Translations under genes and position numbers: made by a program
Part shown: positions 7,764 through 16,679 of the stretch, piece after piece
How positions within the stretch are numbered: position 1 is the first letter of the stretch
How the letters are laid out: every line of letters starts with the position of its first letter
NCBI GenBank assembly: GCA_049522955.1
Contig: JBEKNJ010000026.1
Coordinates: 1 to 64,000, forward strand
Length of the DNA: 64,000 nucleotides
Direction: 5' to 3'
From: PALSA-350 sp049522955
GTDB lineage: Bacteria > Acidobacteriota > Terriglobia > Terriglobales > Acidobacteriaceae
The notes under the pieces: generated by a model
Seen by the model: only the letters and a program-made list of their open reading frames with translations
What the model was told of the DNA's origin: nothing
The model's database searches: none

Positions 7764-9779
7764 TTAAGGCACCATCGGCAAGTCCATGAGTGGACTCTTG
7801 GAATAAAAATCAAACGGCCGCAACGTAAAGTCATGCCACATCGTCGGCATCTGCGGCCAATCTTCCGGCCGCGGCACATGATGGAACCCCATCGTGTACC
7901 ACGCGACAATATCCGTGTTCATGATGTTGCGATTCTGTTTCACCCAAACCGGCAATCCGTCCGTCCCCTTGCTCCCGGACACGTAAACTCCCGCCGCATA
8001 TCTCTCATTACGGTCGTACGGAGTCACCCACAACTGGTGATCGGAGAACCCTGCCCGCTTCTGTGGCCAGTCATCCAGCGACAGCAGCGATGCCCCAGTC
8101 AATCCAGGCATAATCTCGAAGCTGGTCGGATATCCCAGCTCGTTCTTCACCGCCGGATTGGTAAACCGCCACATCGCCGGATGCTGCATGCTGAGGTCCT
8201 GCATGGCCGCGCCCTCGGTATCGATGCAGTCGGACTTCATCGCCCATATCGTCTTACGCGCGCTGCTTGGTGGCAGCTTGTATTGCACCAGCTTATCCAC
8301 CATAAAATTATTCTTGGTCCCATCCACATCCAGATCCAGGCGGAAGGAGAAGAAGTGGTCATGGTCCACGCCATCCGTATTCGGCGCCACCAGGTGGCCA
8401 AACTCCACCGTATTTCCCTGCGGATCCTTGCCCATGATGGCGGGTGACATTTTGTCCGATGCCACCTTGTCCGGCACCGGCTTCACTTCCAGCTCACCGG
8501 TAGCGCCCACGGCGACAGTAATGGCGCCTTCCTGTTCAAACCGCCAATCGAGGATGTAGTCGTAATTGCCCACCACGGCGATGGTGCGGAAAATCAACTC
8601 CCGTCCAGGTCTGCCGATGGGTCCATCTGTCTCCCAATGCCGCCACGCCGGATCGCCCAGCGTCCGTTCGAACATGCAAGCCAGCTGCGGCCGAATAAAC
8701 GGAGTCCCGTTATCGTGGAAGAACGTGCCGCTGAAGTAAGTAGCATAGTCCGGGCAATCCACGCCCTTCTGCAAAGGCTTCGCGATACCCAGGCCCGTGT
8801 TCATGAAATACTCGCCGGCATCCAGAAAGACGTGGGAATTCCACGTTTCCTCCGGATCCATATAAGGCACGTACATCTCTGAGAGCGATCCCTCATACAA
8901 CACCGACCGCCGCTTCCCCTGGTAATCAAGCGATGCCACGTTGATCACCGGGCCGCTCCGCGGATCAACGCGAAACCGGAAATGCCAATTCTGCCAATTC
9001 ACTTCACCATCGGTAATGGTGAAGCCGGGCCCCTCTGGCTGCGAGACCACGATCGGCTTAGCCCCAGCAGCGGCCGGACCACCATCGGCATCGTAGACTT
9101 CGCTCACCGGCGGCATAGGAACGATCCCGTAATCGCTGAACCTCGTCACCTTCTTGCTCGTCATATCGACGGTAAAAAAGATGCCGCCGACTTCGCGATC
9201 TTCCGATCCGTTCTCAGCGTCGATGTTGTACTCGCATCCGCCCCATCCAATCCTGCGGCCGTCTTGTTCTGGCAGAGCAATGTACCCGCCCGGAGTGGCA
9301 TAGCAGGTCACCAGGTTCAGATCCGTGATGCCGCGCTTCTTCAGCGCATCGACCACCCGTGCATCATGCTTGATCGCTGTGTTGACCTCTTCTTCTTCCG
9401 CCGTGGTGTAAGGAGCCTGCATCCCCTTCAGCTCCTCGAACGATTCCACCTTGGCGCTCGAGATATTAACTAACGCAGCATAGGAGTGGCCCTGGTAATA
9501 AAGCACGACGTCTGCTTTGCGTTCGATGGGTGATCCCGGCTTCCAGTCCAGAACCGTCTGCTTCTCCGGCTCGTGCAGCAGCACGCTCGAGAAGATCATC
9601 TTTTCTTCGTTATGACCGGAATCGCGAATCGCCTTATAAACCACCCAATATTCAGCCGGGGTGAGCGCGTCGAGTGGATGGTGAACGGCCGGGGCCAGGG
9701 CAGCGCCGGGCAAGGAAAAGAGAACCGCGGTCAGGCATACAAACGTCGAGAAACGGGAGATGAATCTACAGGAAGACAC
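7764..9779 (-). CDS. Copper amine oxidase (primary-amine oxidase), exported
   Basis: A 671-residue enzyme expected to oxidise primary amines to aldehydes, ammonia and hydrogen peroxide. The topaquinone site N-Y-D-Y is present with Tyr406 as the residue to be converted; the catalytic Asp lies in FLDAGEY. Copper-binding histidines are visible as HDHFF and in GFHHVPRPEDWP near the C-terminus. The first 28 residues are hydrophobic (VCLTAVLFSLPGAALA) and look like a signal peptide, so it should act in the periplasm. The start is a GTG preceded by GGAGG at ten bases. It shares family and orientation with the next gene upstream, but that one lacks a clear signal peptide. Confidence 0.9.
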   Translation of the reverse strand: MSSCRFISRFSTFVCLTAVLFSLPGAALAPAVHHPLDALTPAEYWVVYKAIRDSGHNEEKMIFSSVLLHEPEKQTVLDWKPGSPIERKADVVLYYQGHSYAALVNISSAKVESFEELKGMQAPYTTAEEEEVNTAIKHDARVVDALKKRGITDLNLVTCYATPGGYIALPEQDGRRIGWGGCEYNIDAENGSEDREVGGIFFTVDMTSKKVTRFSDYGIVPMPPVSEVYDADGGPAAAGAKPIVVSQPEGPGFTITDGEVNWQNWHFRFRVDPRSGPVINVASLDYQGKRRSVLYEGSLSEMYVPYMDPEETWNSHVFLDAGEYFMNTGLGIAKPLQKGVDCPDYATYFSGTFFHDNGTPFIRPQLACMFERTLGDPAWRHWETDGPIGRPGRELIFRTIAVVGNYDYILDWRFEQEGAITVAVGATGELEVKPVPDKVASDKMSPAIMGKDPQGNTVEFGHLVAPNTDGVDHDHFFSFRLDLDVDGTKNNFMVDKLVQYKLPPSSARKTIWAMKSDCIDTEGAAMQDLSMQHPAMWRFTNPAVKNELGYPTSFEIMPGLTGASLLSLDDWPQKRAGFSDHQLWVTPYDRNERYAAGVYVSGSKGTDGLPVWVKQNRNIMNTDIVAWYTMGFHHVPRPEDWPQMPTMWHDFTLRPFDFYSKSPLMDLPMVP

Positions 9780-10035
9780 TTCGGGCTAACCTCCGGGAAT
9801 AAGGGGGCAAGGGGCCACTCCCTTAGAAACACTAAGTCCTTCTCGTCGGAAGGAGCGATAAACGGGCTAAGCTGAAACAACTTCAGACAACGGGCCGAGT
9901 AAGACTGCGAGCCTAGGTAAGTCCGGGGAAACACCTTTGACTACACGTCCCATTACTGGAACGGCGAGTTAGCGACATGGCTATCGCGAGGTTGACCCAA
10001 CGATAGCGAAGCAGGCAACCAAAGTCAACGCATAT

Positions 10036-12030
10036 TCATCCACCGCAGCAAGAACCCGCAGGCTGGTCGTGGCGAAGGCTATGTCCATTGGCTGTGCCGG
10101 GCAAATCCATCGCCGGGTTAGCTGCAAAGAAGTTATTCGGCTTCAACATAAAGCCCGCGTATTCCACAGGCATGATGGGAAAGTCCTCCGGCTTGCAAAC
10201 GTGGGTATGGCCGAAGCTGTGCCACACCACGATGTCTTCATTCTCGATCGACCGGTTTTGCTGCACCCAATGCGGCAAGCCGTCGCCCCCCGCGTGTTGG
10301 TTGGGATAATTCCCGGTAGCGTATCGTTCGTCTTCCGCGTACTGTGTGACCCACAGGTGCTTGCTGGCGAAGCCGCCCCGCTTGTCGATACTGCTCCCTG
10401 GCTGGGCCAGCAGCACGGGGCTTGGCTGTGCCACCAATTTGTAGCTCGGGTGCTTGCCCACCGCATTGCGGTGATTGGGATTGACGATCTTCCAGAACCG
10501 TCCCGTCCGGCCGTCCGCCTCGCGGCAGGCGTCGAGCTCCCGGCTCAACGTCCTTCCCGTCACATCGAAAACATTCCCGTAAGGATTGTCTTTCCCCCAC
10601 GGCCGCGGATGAAACTCATGCTCGGTCACGCTATTGCCTTCGCCGTCGACCATCATGTGCAGCCGCGCGCAGAAAAAGTGTTGATGGTTAGGGCCGCCCA
10701 GCCCCTCCGCGACCATGCCCCCGTAGGGATAGTCAGCGCCGGGAGCGATCGCCGCCGTCTGGATAATCCCCGTAAGCTTGACTTCCAGTTGAATGGTCCC
10801 GTCCTGGTACAGATACCAATAGAAGCCGTAATCGTAATTGCCCACGGTCGCGAAAAAGCTGATCACCAGCCTTCGGGAACGCCTCACCTGGTGCACCCCG
10901 GTGCGAAAGTCGAAGTGTTTCCAAAGGATGCCGTAGTCTTCCTCGTGCATGCATACAGCGTTCTTCATCAGCGTTACGGTCCCCTGGTCCTCCACCATCG
11001 GAAAATCGAAGTAGTGGATTAATCCCAGGCAGTCGCATCCCAGCTCCAGCGAGTTAGCCAGCTTGCCTAGTCCATACTCGCCGCAATCGAACGCATTCTT
11101 CCAGAAGTGGCTGGTGGTTGGATCGCCATAGGGAACCACCATCTCCGTCACGCTGGCCCGGTACACCACCGGACGCGAGTCAAATCCCAACTGGTGCAGC
11201 ACCAGTCCCTCACGCGAGGTGAACCCCACCCGGAAGCTCCACTTCTGCCAATTCACCTGCCAGCCATCGACAGAAAAGCTAGGTCCTTCCGGCTGCGAAA
11301 TATGCAGTGGTTTCAGATCTTCGCGCGGTTTACCCAGCGATTCCGGATCGTAATTATGCTTGGTCTTCGGAACCGGAATGACGACTTCATCGTCCACTAA
11401 CTGCAGCACGCGCTTCGCGATCAGGTCGACCACCGCCACCACGCCTTCGATCGGGTGTGAGTAGGCGTTATCCAGCCGGTTGGCGCGATAGTAGCTCACG
11501 GCACGGACCACGCGCTTTCCAGCCTCTAAGGGAAAGCCAAAGTTGCCGGCAGAAAACGGATCCACCTGCACCAGCTTGATATCTTCGTCTGTGAGGCCGC
11601 GCCGTTTGACTGCATTGCGCCATCCTTCGTCTGCCTTGACGATCTGGTCGCAATTGAAGAAGTCCTCCACCAAAACCGGAGGCTGTCCATAAGGAGCGGT
11701 CTCGGTGTGATGTTGCACCCACGAAACCACCGTGCCGCGTGAAAGGTTCACGACACCTTCGTAAGTCTCACCGGTCACAGAGTTGAAGACCATCAGGAAC
11801 GCGCATCGTTCCAGTGCCTGTCCAGGCTGGAAGGCGATAACCTCCGCCTTGGGAGGTTCGTGCAAATGGACCATAGCGAAGCGGCACTCCGCGCCCAACT
11901 GCTTCGTGGTCTTAATCAACGCGCAAGCATTCTGGATCTCCTCAGCGCTCAAAGGATCCAGAGGATGCGCATGAGGATCCACTGGCATCGAAGACAAATC
12001 CACCACCGGAGTAAAAGCCGCAACACTCAT
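10036..12030 (-). CDS. Copper amine oxidase (primary-amine oxidase), second copy
   Basis: A 664-residue paralogue of the preceding enzyme. The topaquinone motif is N-Y-D-Y with Tyr399; HQHFF provides two copper ligands and SFGHTHVCKPEDFP the third. No signal peptide is seen, so it is probably cytoplasmic, in contrast to its neighbour. The start at 12030 is chosen because GTGGAGG lies six bases upstream of that ATG, while the longer frame has no ribosome site. The C-terminus ends SCCGG, an unusual vicinal cysteine pair. The 256 bp before the next gene hold a small inverted repeat (GCTATCG at 9980, CGATAGC at 10001) but no other gene. Confidence 0.9.
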   Translation of the reverse strand: MSVAAFTPVVDLSSMPVDPHAHPLDPLSAEEIQNACALIKTTKQLGAECRFAMVHLHEPPKAEVIAFQPGQALERCAFLMVFNSVTGETYEGVVNLSRGTVVSWVQHHTETAPYGQPPVLVEDFFNCDQIVKADEGWRNAVKRRGLTDEDIKLVQVDPFSAGNFGFPLEAGKRVVRAVSYYRANRLDNAYSHPIEGVVAVVDLIAKRVLQLVDDEVVIPVPKTKHNYDPESLGKPREDLKPLHISQPEGPSFSVDGWQVNWQKWSFRVGFTSREGLVLHQLGFDSRPVVYRASVTEMVVPYGDPTTSHFWKNAFDCGEYGLGKLANSLELGCDCLGLIHYFDFPMVEDQGTVTLMKNAVCMHEEDYGILWKHFDFRTGVHQVRRSRRLVISFFATVGNYDYGFYWYLYQDGTIQLEVKLTGIIQTAAIAPGADYPYGGMVAEGLGGPNHQHFFCARLHMMVDGEGNSVTEHEFHPRPWGKDNPYGNVFDVTGRTLSRELDACREADGRTGRFWKIVNPNHRNAVGKHPSYKLVAQPSPVLLAQPGSSIDKRGGFASKHLWVTQYAEDERYATGNYPNQHAGGDGLPHWVQQNRSIENEDIVVWHSFGHTHVCKPEDFPIMPVEYAGFMLKPNNFFAANPAMDLPGTANGHSLRHDQPAGSCCGG

Positions 12031-12103
12031 ATCCATCCTCCACTTTCTAACTCTGTCCCTAAGCGGAACCACACCTCAAACCTCTATCCCAATCACAATC
12101 CCT

Positions 12104-12169
12104 GAAGGGGACGGCCTTCAGGCCGTCCATAAAAATCTCAAACAACCGCGGCTTTAGCCGCTGAGGGAA
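12104..12169. repeat. Family A-prime two-hairpin repeat, copy 2
   Basis: Contains GACGGCC-TTCA-GGCCGTC and GCGGC-TTTA-GCCGC, followed by TGAGGGA. It matches 4091-4165 with paired changes in the second stem. It lies immediately after the stop codon of the APC permease gene and before the amine oxidase gene, both on the minus strand. Confidence 0.85.
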
Positions 12170-12170
12170 G

Positions 12171-13601
12171 TCAACCCTCCTCCACAACCTGAGCCAACCC
12201 ACCTAACCTTGTCCCGCGTCGAGAAATCCCCACCGAAACAACCATCCCCACCACCATCACCGCCAGCATGATCCAGGGAAAGCTACGCACCACTCCATCG
12301 TCGCTCCCGCTGAGCGCGGGCAGATTCACAATCAGCAGATACAGCGAATACCCCAGCCCAACCATACCCAGCACCGGAGCCGCCACCGTATTCCAAATTC
12401 TTTTATCGACCCCGTTCCCGCGAAAGAAAACAATCACCGCCGCGCTGACCAGAAACTGCAGCCCCACGATCCCGATAGTGGCCAAAGCAGAACTCCAACT
12501 GAACACCACTGTCAGCGGATCCGCCCCAGTCATCGCCATGCCCACGACGCCCACCACCGCGCACCCGGTCTGCACATAACTCGCCTTATAAGGAGACTGA
12601 AATCGCGGATGAATCCCGGACAAAAACTTCCACAACAATCCTTCGCGTCCCAGCGCATACAAATAACGGGTAATCGCGTTATGGAACGCCAGCAAGCAAG
12701 CGAAGATACTGCTGAGCAGCAACCCCCGCATGATCCCCGTCCCAACCTTGCCCAGATACTGATCGCTCTTGGCAAACCAGAAATTCCCCGGATCCCTGAA
12801 CGCAGCCGCGACCACATGATCCGCGCCATACGCGCCGATAATCGCCCACGTGGTAAACGCAAAGAACACCATGATGATCGAAACCGCGGCATACGTCGCC
12901 AACGGAACCGTCCGTGTAGGATCCCTGCTCTCCTCCCCGTAGATCGCCGTGGCCTCGAACCCCACAAACGACGCCAGCGCAAACATGATGGCAATGCCGG
13001 GATGCCCACCCAACACCACCCTCGGAGCGAAAGGCCGCAGATTAAACCCCTGTGGTCCGCCCCCATGCCAAACGATGGAGAGACTCAACGCCAGCAGGAT
13101 CCCCATCTCCAGCGAAATGAACAATCCCAGCACCCAACCACTCAGGTCCAGTTTCCGCATGCCAAGAAACTGCACCAGAGCAATGGCCACCGCGCTATAC
13201 CCGAACCAGGGCACATGCAACCTGAGCAAAGGATTGAGAATGACAGTGGAAAAAAATCCAAACAGCGCGTACACCCCGACCTGCATGGCGGTATACGAAA
13301 CCACGGCCACGAAAGCCCCGCCCACGCCGAAGTGCGGACCGAGTCCCTGCGTAAGGTACGCATAGAACGCGCCCGCGTTGACCACATGCCGGCTCATCGC
13401 CGCATAGCCAACGCTGAAAATCAACAGAATCACGCCCGCGATCACAAACGCGCCCGGGACCCCGGCACCATTGCCCAACTGGATATCGACCGGGATAATT
13501 CCCAGCATTCCGGTCAAGGGAGCAGCGGCGGCGATGACAAAAAACACAATCTGCCACATGCCGATCGCATTTTTCTGGAGTTCAGGCGGACACCCTGCCA
13601 T
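12171..13601 (-). CDS. APC family amino acid/amine permease
   Basis: A 476-residue inner-membrane transporter with about twelve hydrophobic helices. The first helix region has the APC-type sequence FFVIAAAAPLTGMLG, and helix 6 to the following loop reads SFVGFEATAIYGEESRDPTRTVP, the hallmark glutamate-containing segment of the amino acid-polyamine-organocation family. AGGA lies eight bases before the ATG. It is upstream of the second amine oxidase on the same strand and is divergent from an AraC regulator gene, so it likely imports the amine that the oxidase uses. The exact substrate is not readable. Confidence 0.85.
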   Translation of the reverse strand: MAGCPPELQKNAIGMWQIVFFVIAAAAPLTGMLGIIPVDIQLGNGAGVPGAFVIAGVILLIFSVGYAAMSRHVVNAGAFYAYLTQGLGPHFGVGGAFVAVVSYTAMQVGVYALFGFFSTVILNPLLRLHVPWFGYSAVAIALVQFLGMRKLDLSGWVLGLFISLEMGILLALSLSIVWHGGGPQGFNLRPFAPRVVLGGHPGIAIMFALASFVGFEATAIYGEESRDPTRTVPLATYAAVSIIMVFFAFTTWAIIGAYGADHVVAAAFRDPGNFWFAKSDQYLGKVGTGIMRGLLLSSIFACLLAFHNAITRYLYALGREGLLWKFLSGIHPRFQSPYKASYVQTGCAVVGVVGMAMTGADPLTVVFSWSSALATIGIVGLQFLVSAAVIVFFRGNGVDKRIWNTVAAPVLGMVGLGYSLYLLIVNLPALSGSDDGVVRSFPWIMLAVMVVGMVVSVGISRRGTRLGGLAQVVEEG

Positions 13602-13652
13602 GTCTCATCCTGCGCCCCGCCGCCAATTTTTGTCATTGCTATTCACGCCACT

Positions 13653-13729
13653 TTGTTGATAACTTACGCCAACGGCCACGTCGCCGCGGCTTCCCGGGAC
13701 CTTTCCAGAAAACCGCAGGTGATCAACAA
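13653..13729. promoter_or_regulatory. Divergent control region with an 8-bp inverted repeat
   Basis: Between the APC permease and the AraC regulator genes, TTGTTGAT (13653-13660) is mirrored by ATCAACAA (13722-13729), the latter touching the regulator's start codon. The spacing and position fit a site for the regulator itself. An 8-bp match could also be chance, so this is a weak call. Confidence 0.35.
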
Positions 13730-14766
13730 TGCAGCCGTCCACGCCGCCAATGATTCGGGCCAATCTGTTAGAGCCCATCCTCGACGCGATCCGCGCGCAG
13801 GGCCACGACACCGCCGCTCTTCTGCGCGGGCATGCGTTGCCGCAAGCTCCCATCGATCCTTATCAATTAATTCCACTAGGCAAGTACGTCGCGCTCTTCG
13901 AGCAGGCCGCTCTGCTGCTCGGGGATCCTTTCCTCGGCTTGAAGCTGGGCCAGGCCTTCCGCCCCGACTTACTCGGGCCCCTGGGCTTCATCTTTCAGGC
14001 CTCGGCCGATCTCCGTCAGGCGTTGCAGCACTTATCCTCCTACGTCAGCGTCTGGCAGAGCGCCACCCGCGTCGAGCTCATCACCGGAGATTCAACCGCG
14101 GACTACATCTATCAGATAGCGGATGCCACCCTTCGCCCGCGCCGTCAGGACGCCGAGTACTCCCTCTCCTCCATCTGCAGTCTCATCCGCAACTTTCTCG
14201 GTGACCAATGGGCTCCTCTGGAGGTCCACTTCGAGCACGCGGGATCCTCCACTGGGAAACGGGCATACGAACAGGCCTTTCACGCCCCGGTCTTCTTCGC
14301 CCAGCCAATCAATCGTTTAGTCATGCGCGATGCCGATCTGCGCCGCGCCGGAACTTCCCCGGATCGAGCGATGATGCCTTACATGGAGCGGCATCTGCAC
14401 GATCTGGCCCGTGAGAGCAGAGAACCGGAGAGCTTCGCCCGCCAGGTCAACTCTCTGATCGCCCGCCGCCTGGGCTCGGCCCCTTTGAGCCTGCCGTCGA
14501 TGGCCCAGGAACTCGGCCTCTCCGCGCGATCGTTTCAGCGCCGGCTGGCCGAGGAGCGCACCAGCTTCCGCAGCCTGGTCCGCGACCAGCGCCGCACTCT
14601 GGCCGAGTCTCTCATGAAGGATCCTTCCGCCACCGTAACCGGCGTGGCCCACACCGTAGGCTACGCCGAGACGGCCGTGCTCTCACGAGCCTTCAAGGCC
14701 TGGACCGGCGCGTCTCCCCGCGCCTACGTCCGAAGGGAGCGCCATGCGACCGCTGCCGGGAGGTAA
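13729..14766 (+). CDS. AraC family transcriptional regulator
   Basis: A 345-residue regulator. The N-terminal two thirds match the arabinose-binding-type ligand domain of the OruR/ArgR-like AraC group, and the C-terminal region (about 245-335) carries the double helix-turn-helix, with SMAQELGLSARSFQRRLAEE as the first and VTGVAHTVGYAETAVLSRAFKAWTG-type sequence as the second. AGGTG lies eight bases before the ATG. It is divergent from one permease gene and overlaps the start of a second one by 23 bp, so it probably controls the amine-use island. Comparison with amine oxidase regulators such as FeaR of Escherichia coli is by analogy only. Confidence 0.85.
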   Translation: MQPSTPPMIRANLLEPILDAIRAQGHDTAALLRGHALPQAPIDPYQLIPLGKYVALFEQAALLLGDPFLGLKLGQAFRPDLLGPLGFIFQASADLRQALQHLSSYVSVWQSATRVELITGDSTADYIYQIADATLRPRRQDAEYSLSSICSLIRNFLGDQWAPLEVHFEHAGSSTGKRAYEQAFHAPVFFAQPINRLVMRDADLRRAGTSPDRAMMPYMERHLHDLARESREPESFARQVNSLIARRLGSAPLSLPSMAQELGLSARSFQRRLAEERTSFRSLVRDQRRTLAESLMKDPSATVTGVAHTVGYAETAVLSRAFKAWTGASPRAYVRRERHATAAGR

Positions 14767-16183
14767 GAAGCCCGGCCTCGACCGGGTATTAGGGCGTCGC
14801 GATCTGGTGTTGCTCTTCGTGGTGGCGGTCGCCAACCTGAACCTGATTCCGGCCATCTCCGCCTCGGGCCCGGTGACCCTTTGGCTCTGGCTGCTGGCGC
14901 TTTCCTGTTTCTTCTGGCCGCAAGGAGCGGCGGTCACGGAGTTAGCCCAGAAGTGGCCTGGCGAAGGCGGAATCTATCTCTGGGCCAAGCGCAGTTTTGG
15001 CGAGGAACACGGCTTCCTGGCCGGCTGGTGTTACTGGCTCTCGAACGTGGTCTATCTGCCCACGGTGGTTCTCTCCTGCGTGGGCGTAGCCGTATACGTA
15101 GCGGGACCGGCAATCCAGAAACTAGCTGACAGCCACGCCTTCACTGGCATCGCCTCGCTGCTCATCATTGCCTTTCTGCTGGCGTTAAATGTGCGTGGTC
15201 TCTCTCTGGGTAAATGGATCAGCAATCTCGGCGCCCTGGGCACCATAGGCGGCGCGGTCATCATCTGCCTGCTGGCGATGTTGACCCTGCATCACAACGG
15301 AAGCGCCCTTCATCCCGCCGATTTACGAACTGATTTCCGTGACTGGCGTCTCTTCGCGGCTTTCGGCACCATCTGCTACAGCCTGGTCGGTCTTGACCTG
15401 GCTTCCATCATGGGGGATGAGATACGTGACCCGCGCCGCAATCTACCCATCTCCATCCTGCTCGGAGGCCTGATCGCGGGCTTCATCTACTTCGGCACCA
15501 CGCTGTCGATGCTCATTGCCATGCCGCAGAAGGAAATCGGTGTACTCTCCGGCGTACTGCAAGCGATCAACGTGATGAGCGCGCGCACCGGGCTGGTGGG
15601 AGTCGTCGCCCCGTTGGCCTTACTCGAATGCATTGCCATCCTGGGAACGGCCTCGGCCTGGTTCAGCGGCGCGGCCCGTTTGCCTTTCGTCGCCGGGGTG
15701 GATCGCTATCTTCCCCCCATCATCGGCCGGGTGCATCCGCGTTATCACACCCCGTATGTGAGCCTGATCCTCTTCGCCATCCTATCGTCGTTGTTGATTG
15801 CCACCAGCTTCTTAGGAGTTTCGGTAGGCGAAGCCTATCTCACCATGTTGGACCTGGCCGTAATCCTCCAGCTCGTGCCGTCGGCTTACATGTTCCTCTC
15901 CTTGCTCAAGCACGCCTGGAGCGAGGGAGCGGTGCTCAATGCCAACAAGGCCTATCTGACCGCCAACGCTGTGGCCGGCTTATGCGCGACCTTTGTCGGT
16001 CTGATCGTTGCCTTCATCCCTTCGCGCCAGGTGAACTCAATCTGGATCTTCGAAGGCAAACTCATCGCGGCCTGTCTCATCGTCTTCGGTGCCGCCCTCT
16101 TCTTCTATCAACGAGCGCTACGCAAAGCCCGCAACGAACCCGCCAATCCCGACCTTCTCCCCGAAGTGGAATACGGCGCGTAA
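14744..16183 (+). CDS. APC family permease
   Basis: A 479-residue inner-membrane transporter with about twelve helices. It has LAQKWPGEGGIYLWAKRSFGE in the first loop and SLVGLDLASIMGDEIRDPRRNLP after helix 6, both typical of the APC superfamily (glutamate:GABA antiporter-like branch). Its start lies inside the end of the AraC gene (23-bp overlap in another frame), which points to cotranslation. Together with the other permease it would give the island two uptake routes for amines or amino acids. The substrate is unknown. Confidence 0.85.
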   Translation: MRPLPGGKKPGLDRVLGRRDLVLLFVVAVANLNLIPAISASGPVTLWLWLLALSCFFWPQGAAVTELAQKWPGEGGIYLWAKRSFGEEHGFLAGWCYWLSNVVYLPTVVLSCVGVAVYVAGPAIQKLADSHAFTGIASLLIIAFLLALNVRGLSLGKWISNLGALGTIGGAVIICLLAMLTLHHNGSALHPADLRTDFRDWRLFAAFGTICYSLVGLDLASIMGDEIRDPRRNLPISILLGGLIAGFIYFGTTLSMLIAMPQKEIGVLSGVLQAINVMSARTGLVGVVAPLALLECIAILGTASAWFSGAARLPFVAGVDRYLPPIIGRVHPRYHTPYVSLILFAILSSLLIATSFLGVSVGEAYLTMLDLAVILQLVPSAYMFLSLLKHAWSEGAVLNANKAYLTANAVAGLCATFVGLIVAFIPSRQVNSIWIFEGKLIAACLIVFGAALFFYQRALRKARNEPANPDLLPEVEYGA

Positions 16184-16186
16184 TCC

Positions 16187-16372
16187 GGTGGGAGCCCCCT
16201 GCTTCAGCAGGGGGACCTGGACTTCAGTCCAGCGGAAAAGCAATTCATCCCGAAAGGACGGGCTTTAGCCCTGGATCTTTGGAGCCCAGCGCTAAAGCGC
16301 ATATCAAAGTCCGACTCCTTTCCGCAACGCTGAAGCGTTGCTCCCCTCTGCTAAAGCAGAGGGCTCCCACCG
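16187..16372. repeat. Family A multi-hairpin repeat, copy 2
   Basis: About 186 bp, closely matching 3903-4087. The same series of hairpins is present, with the last stem here reading CTCTGC-TAAA-GCAGAG instead of a TCAA loop. It starts three bases after the stop of the APC permease gene. Confidence 0.9.
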
Positions 16373-16679
16373 GAATCCTGAATTGAAGCGCGCGAAGCAT
16401 CCCCCCTCACCCCCTCCTGCCCTAAAACCGCCATTGCCCTTCACCACTCCGCCAGCTACCATCACATCCTGCCTAAGCCCTTTTGTCGGCGAACGCCGCA
16501 CTCTGGTTACCCTGGATGGCGACTGTCGCTTTTCGGAAGGGGTTGACGGCATGGGTGAACTATTCTTCAATAAGCAAACAAGGATAGGCGGTTAGCACCC
16601 CTGATTTCAGGTCATCCCCCACCGGGCCTGCCAGGATTGCATTTTTAGTTGAGATAAAACGAAGCGCGAAGGTGTCCCG
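16373..16679. other. Intergenic stretch upstream of the phosphorylase gene
   Basis: About 307 bp. I see no convincing gene, hairpin or repeat here. The short open frame at 16338-16595 is not supported by composition or a ribosome site. The promoter of the downstream phosphorylase gene is expected in the last 100 bases, where ATTTTTAGTTGAGATAAAA is AT-rich. Confidence 0.5.
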
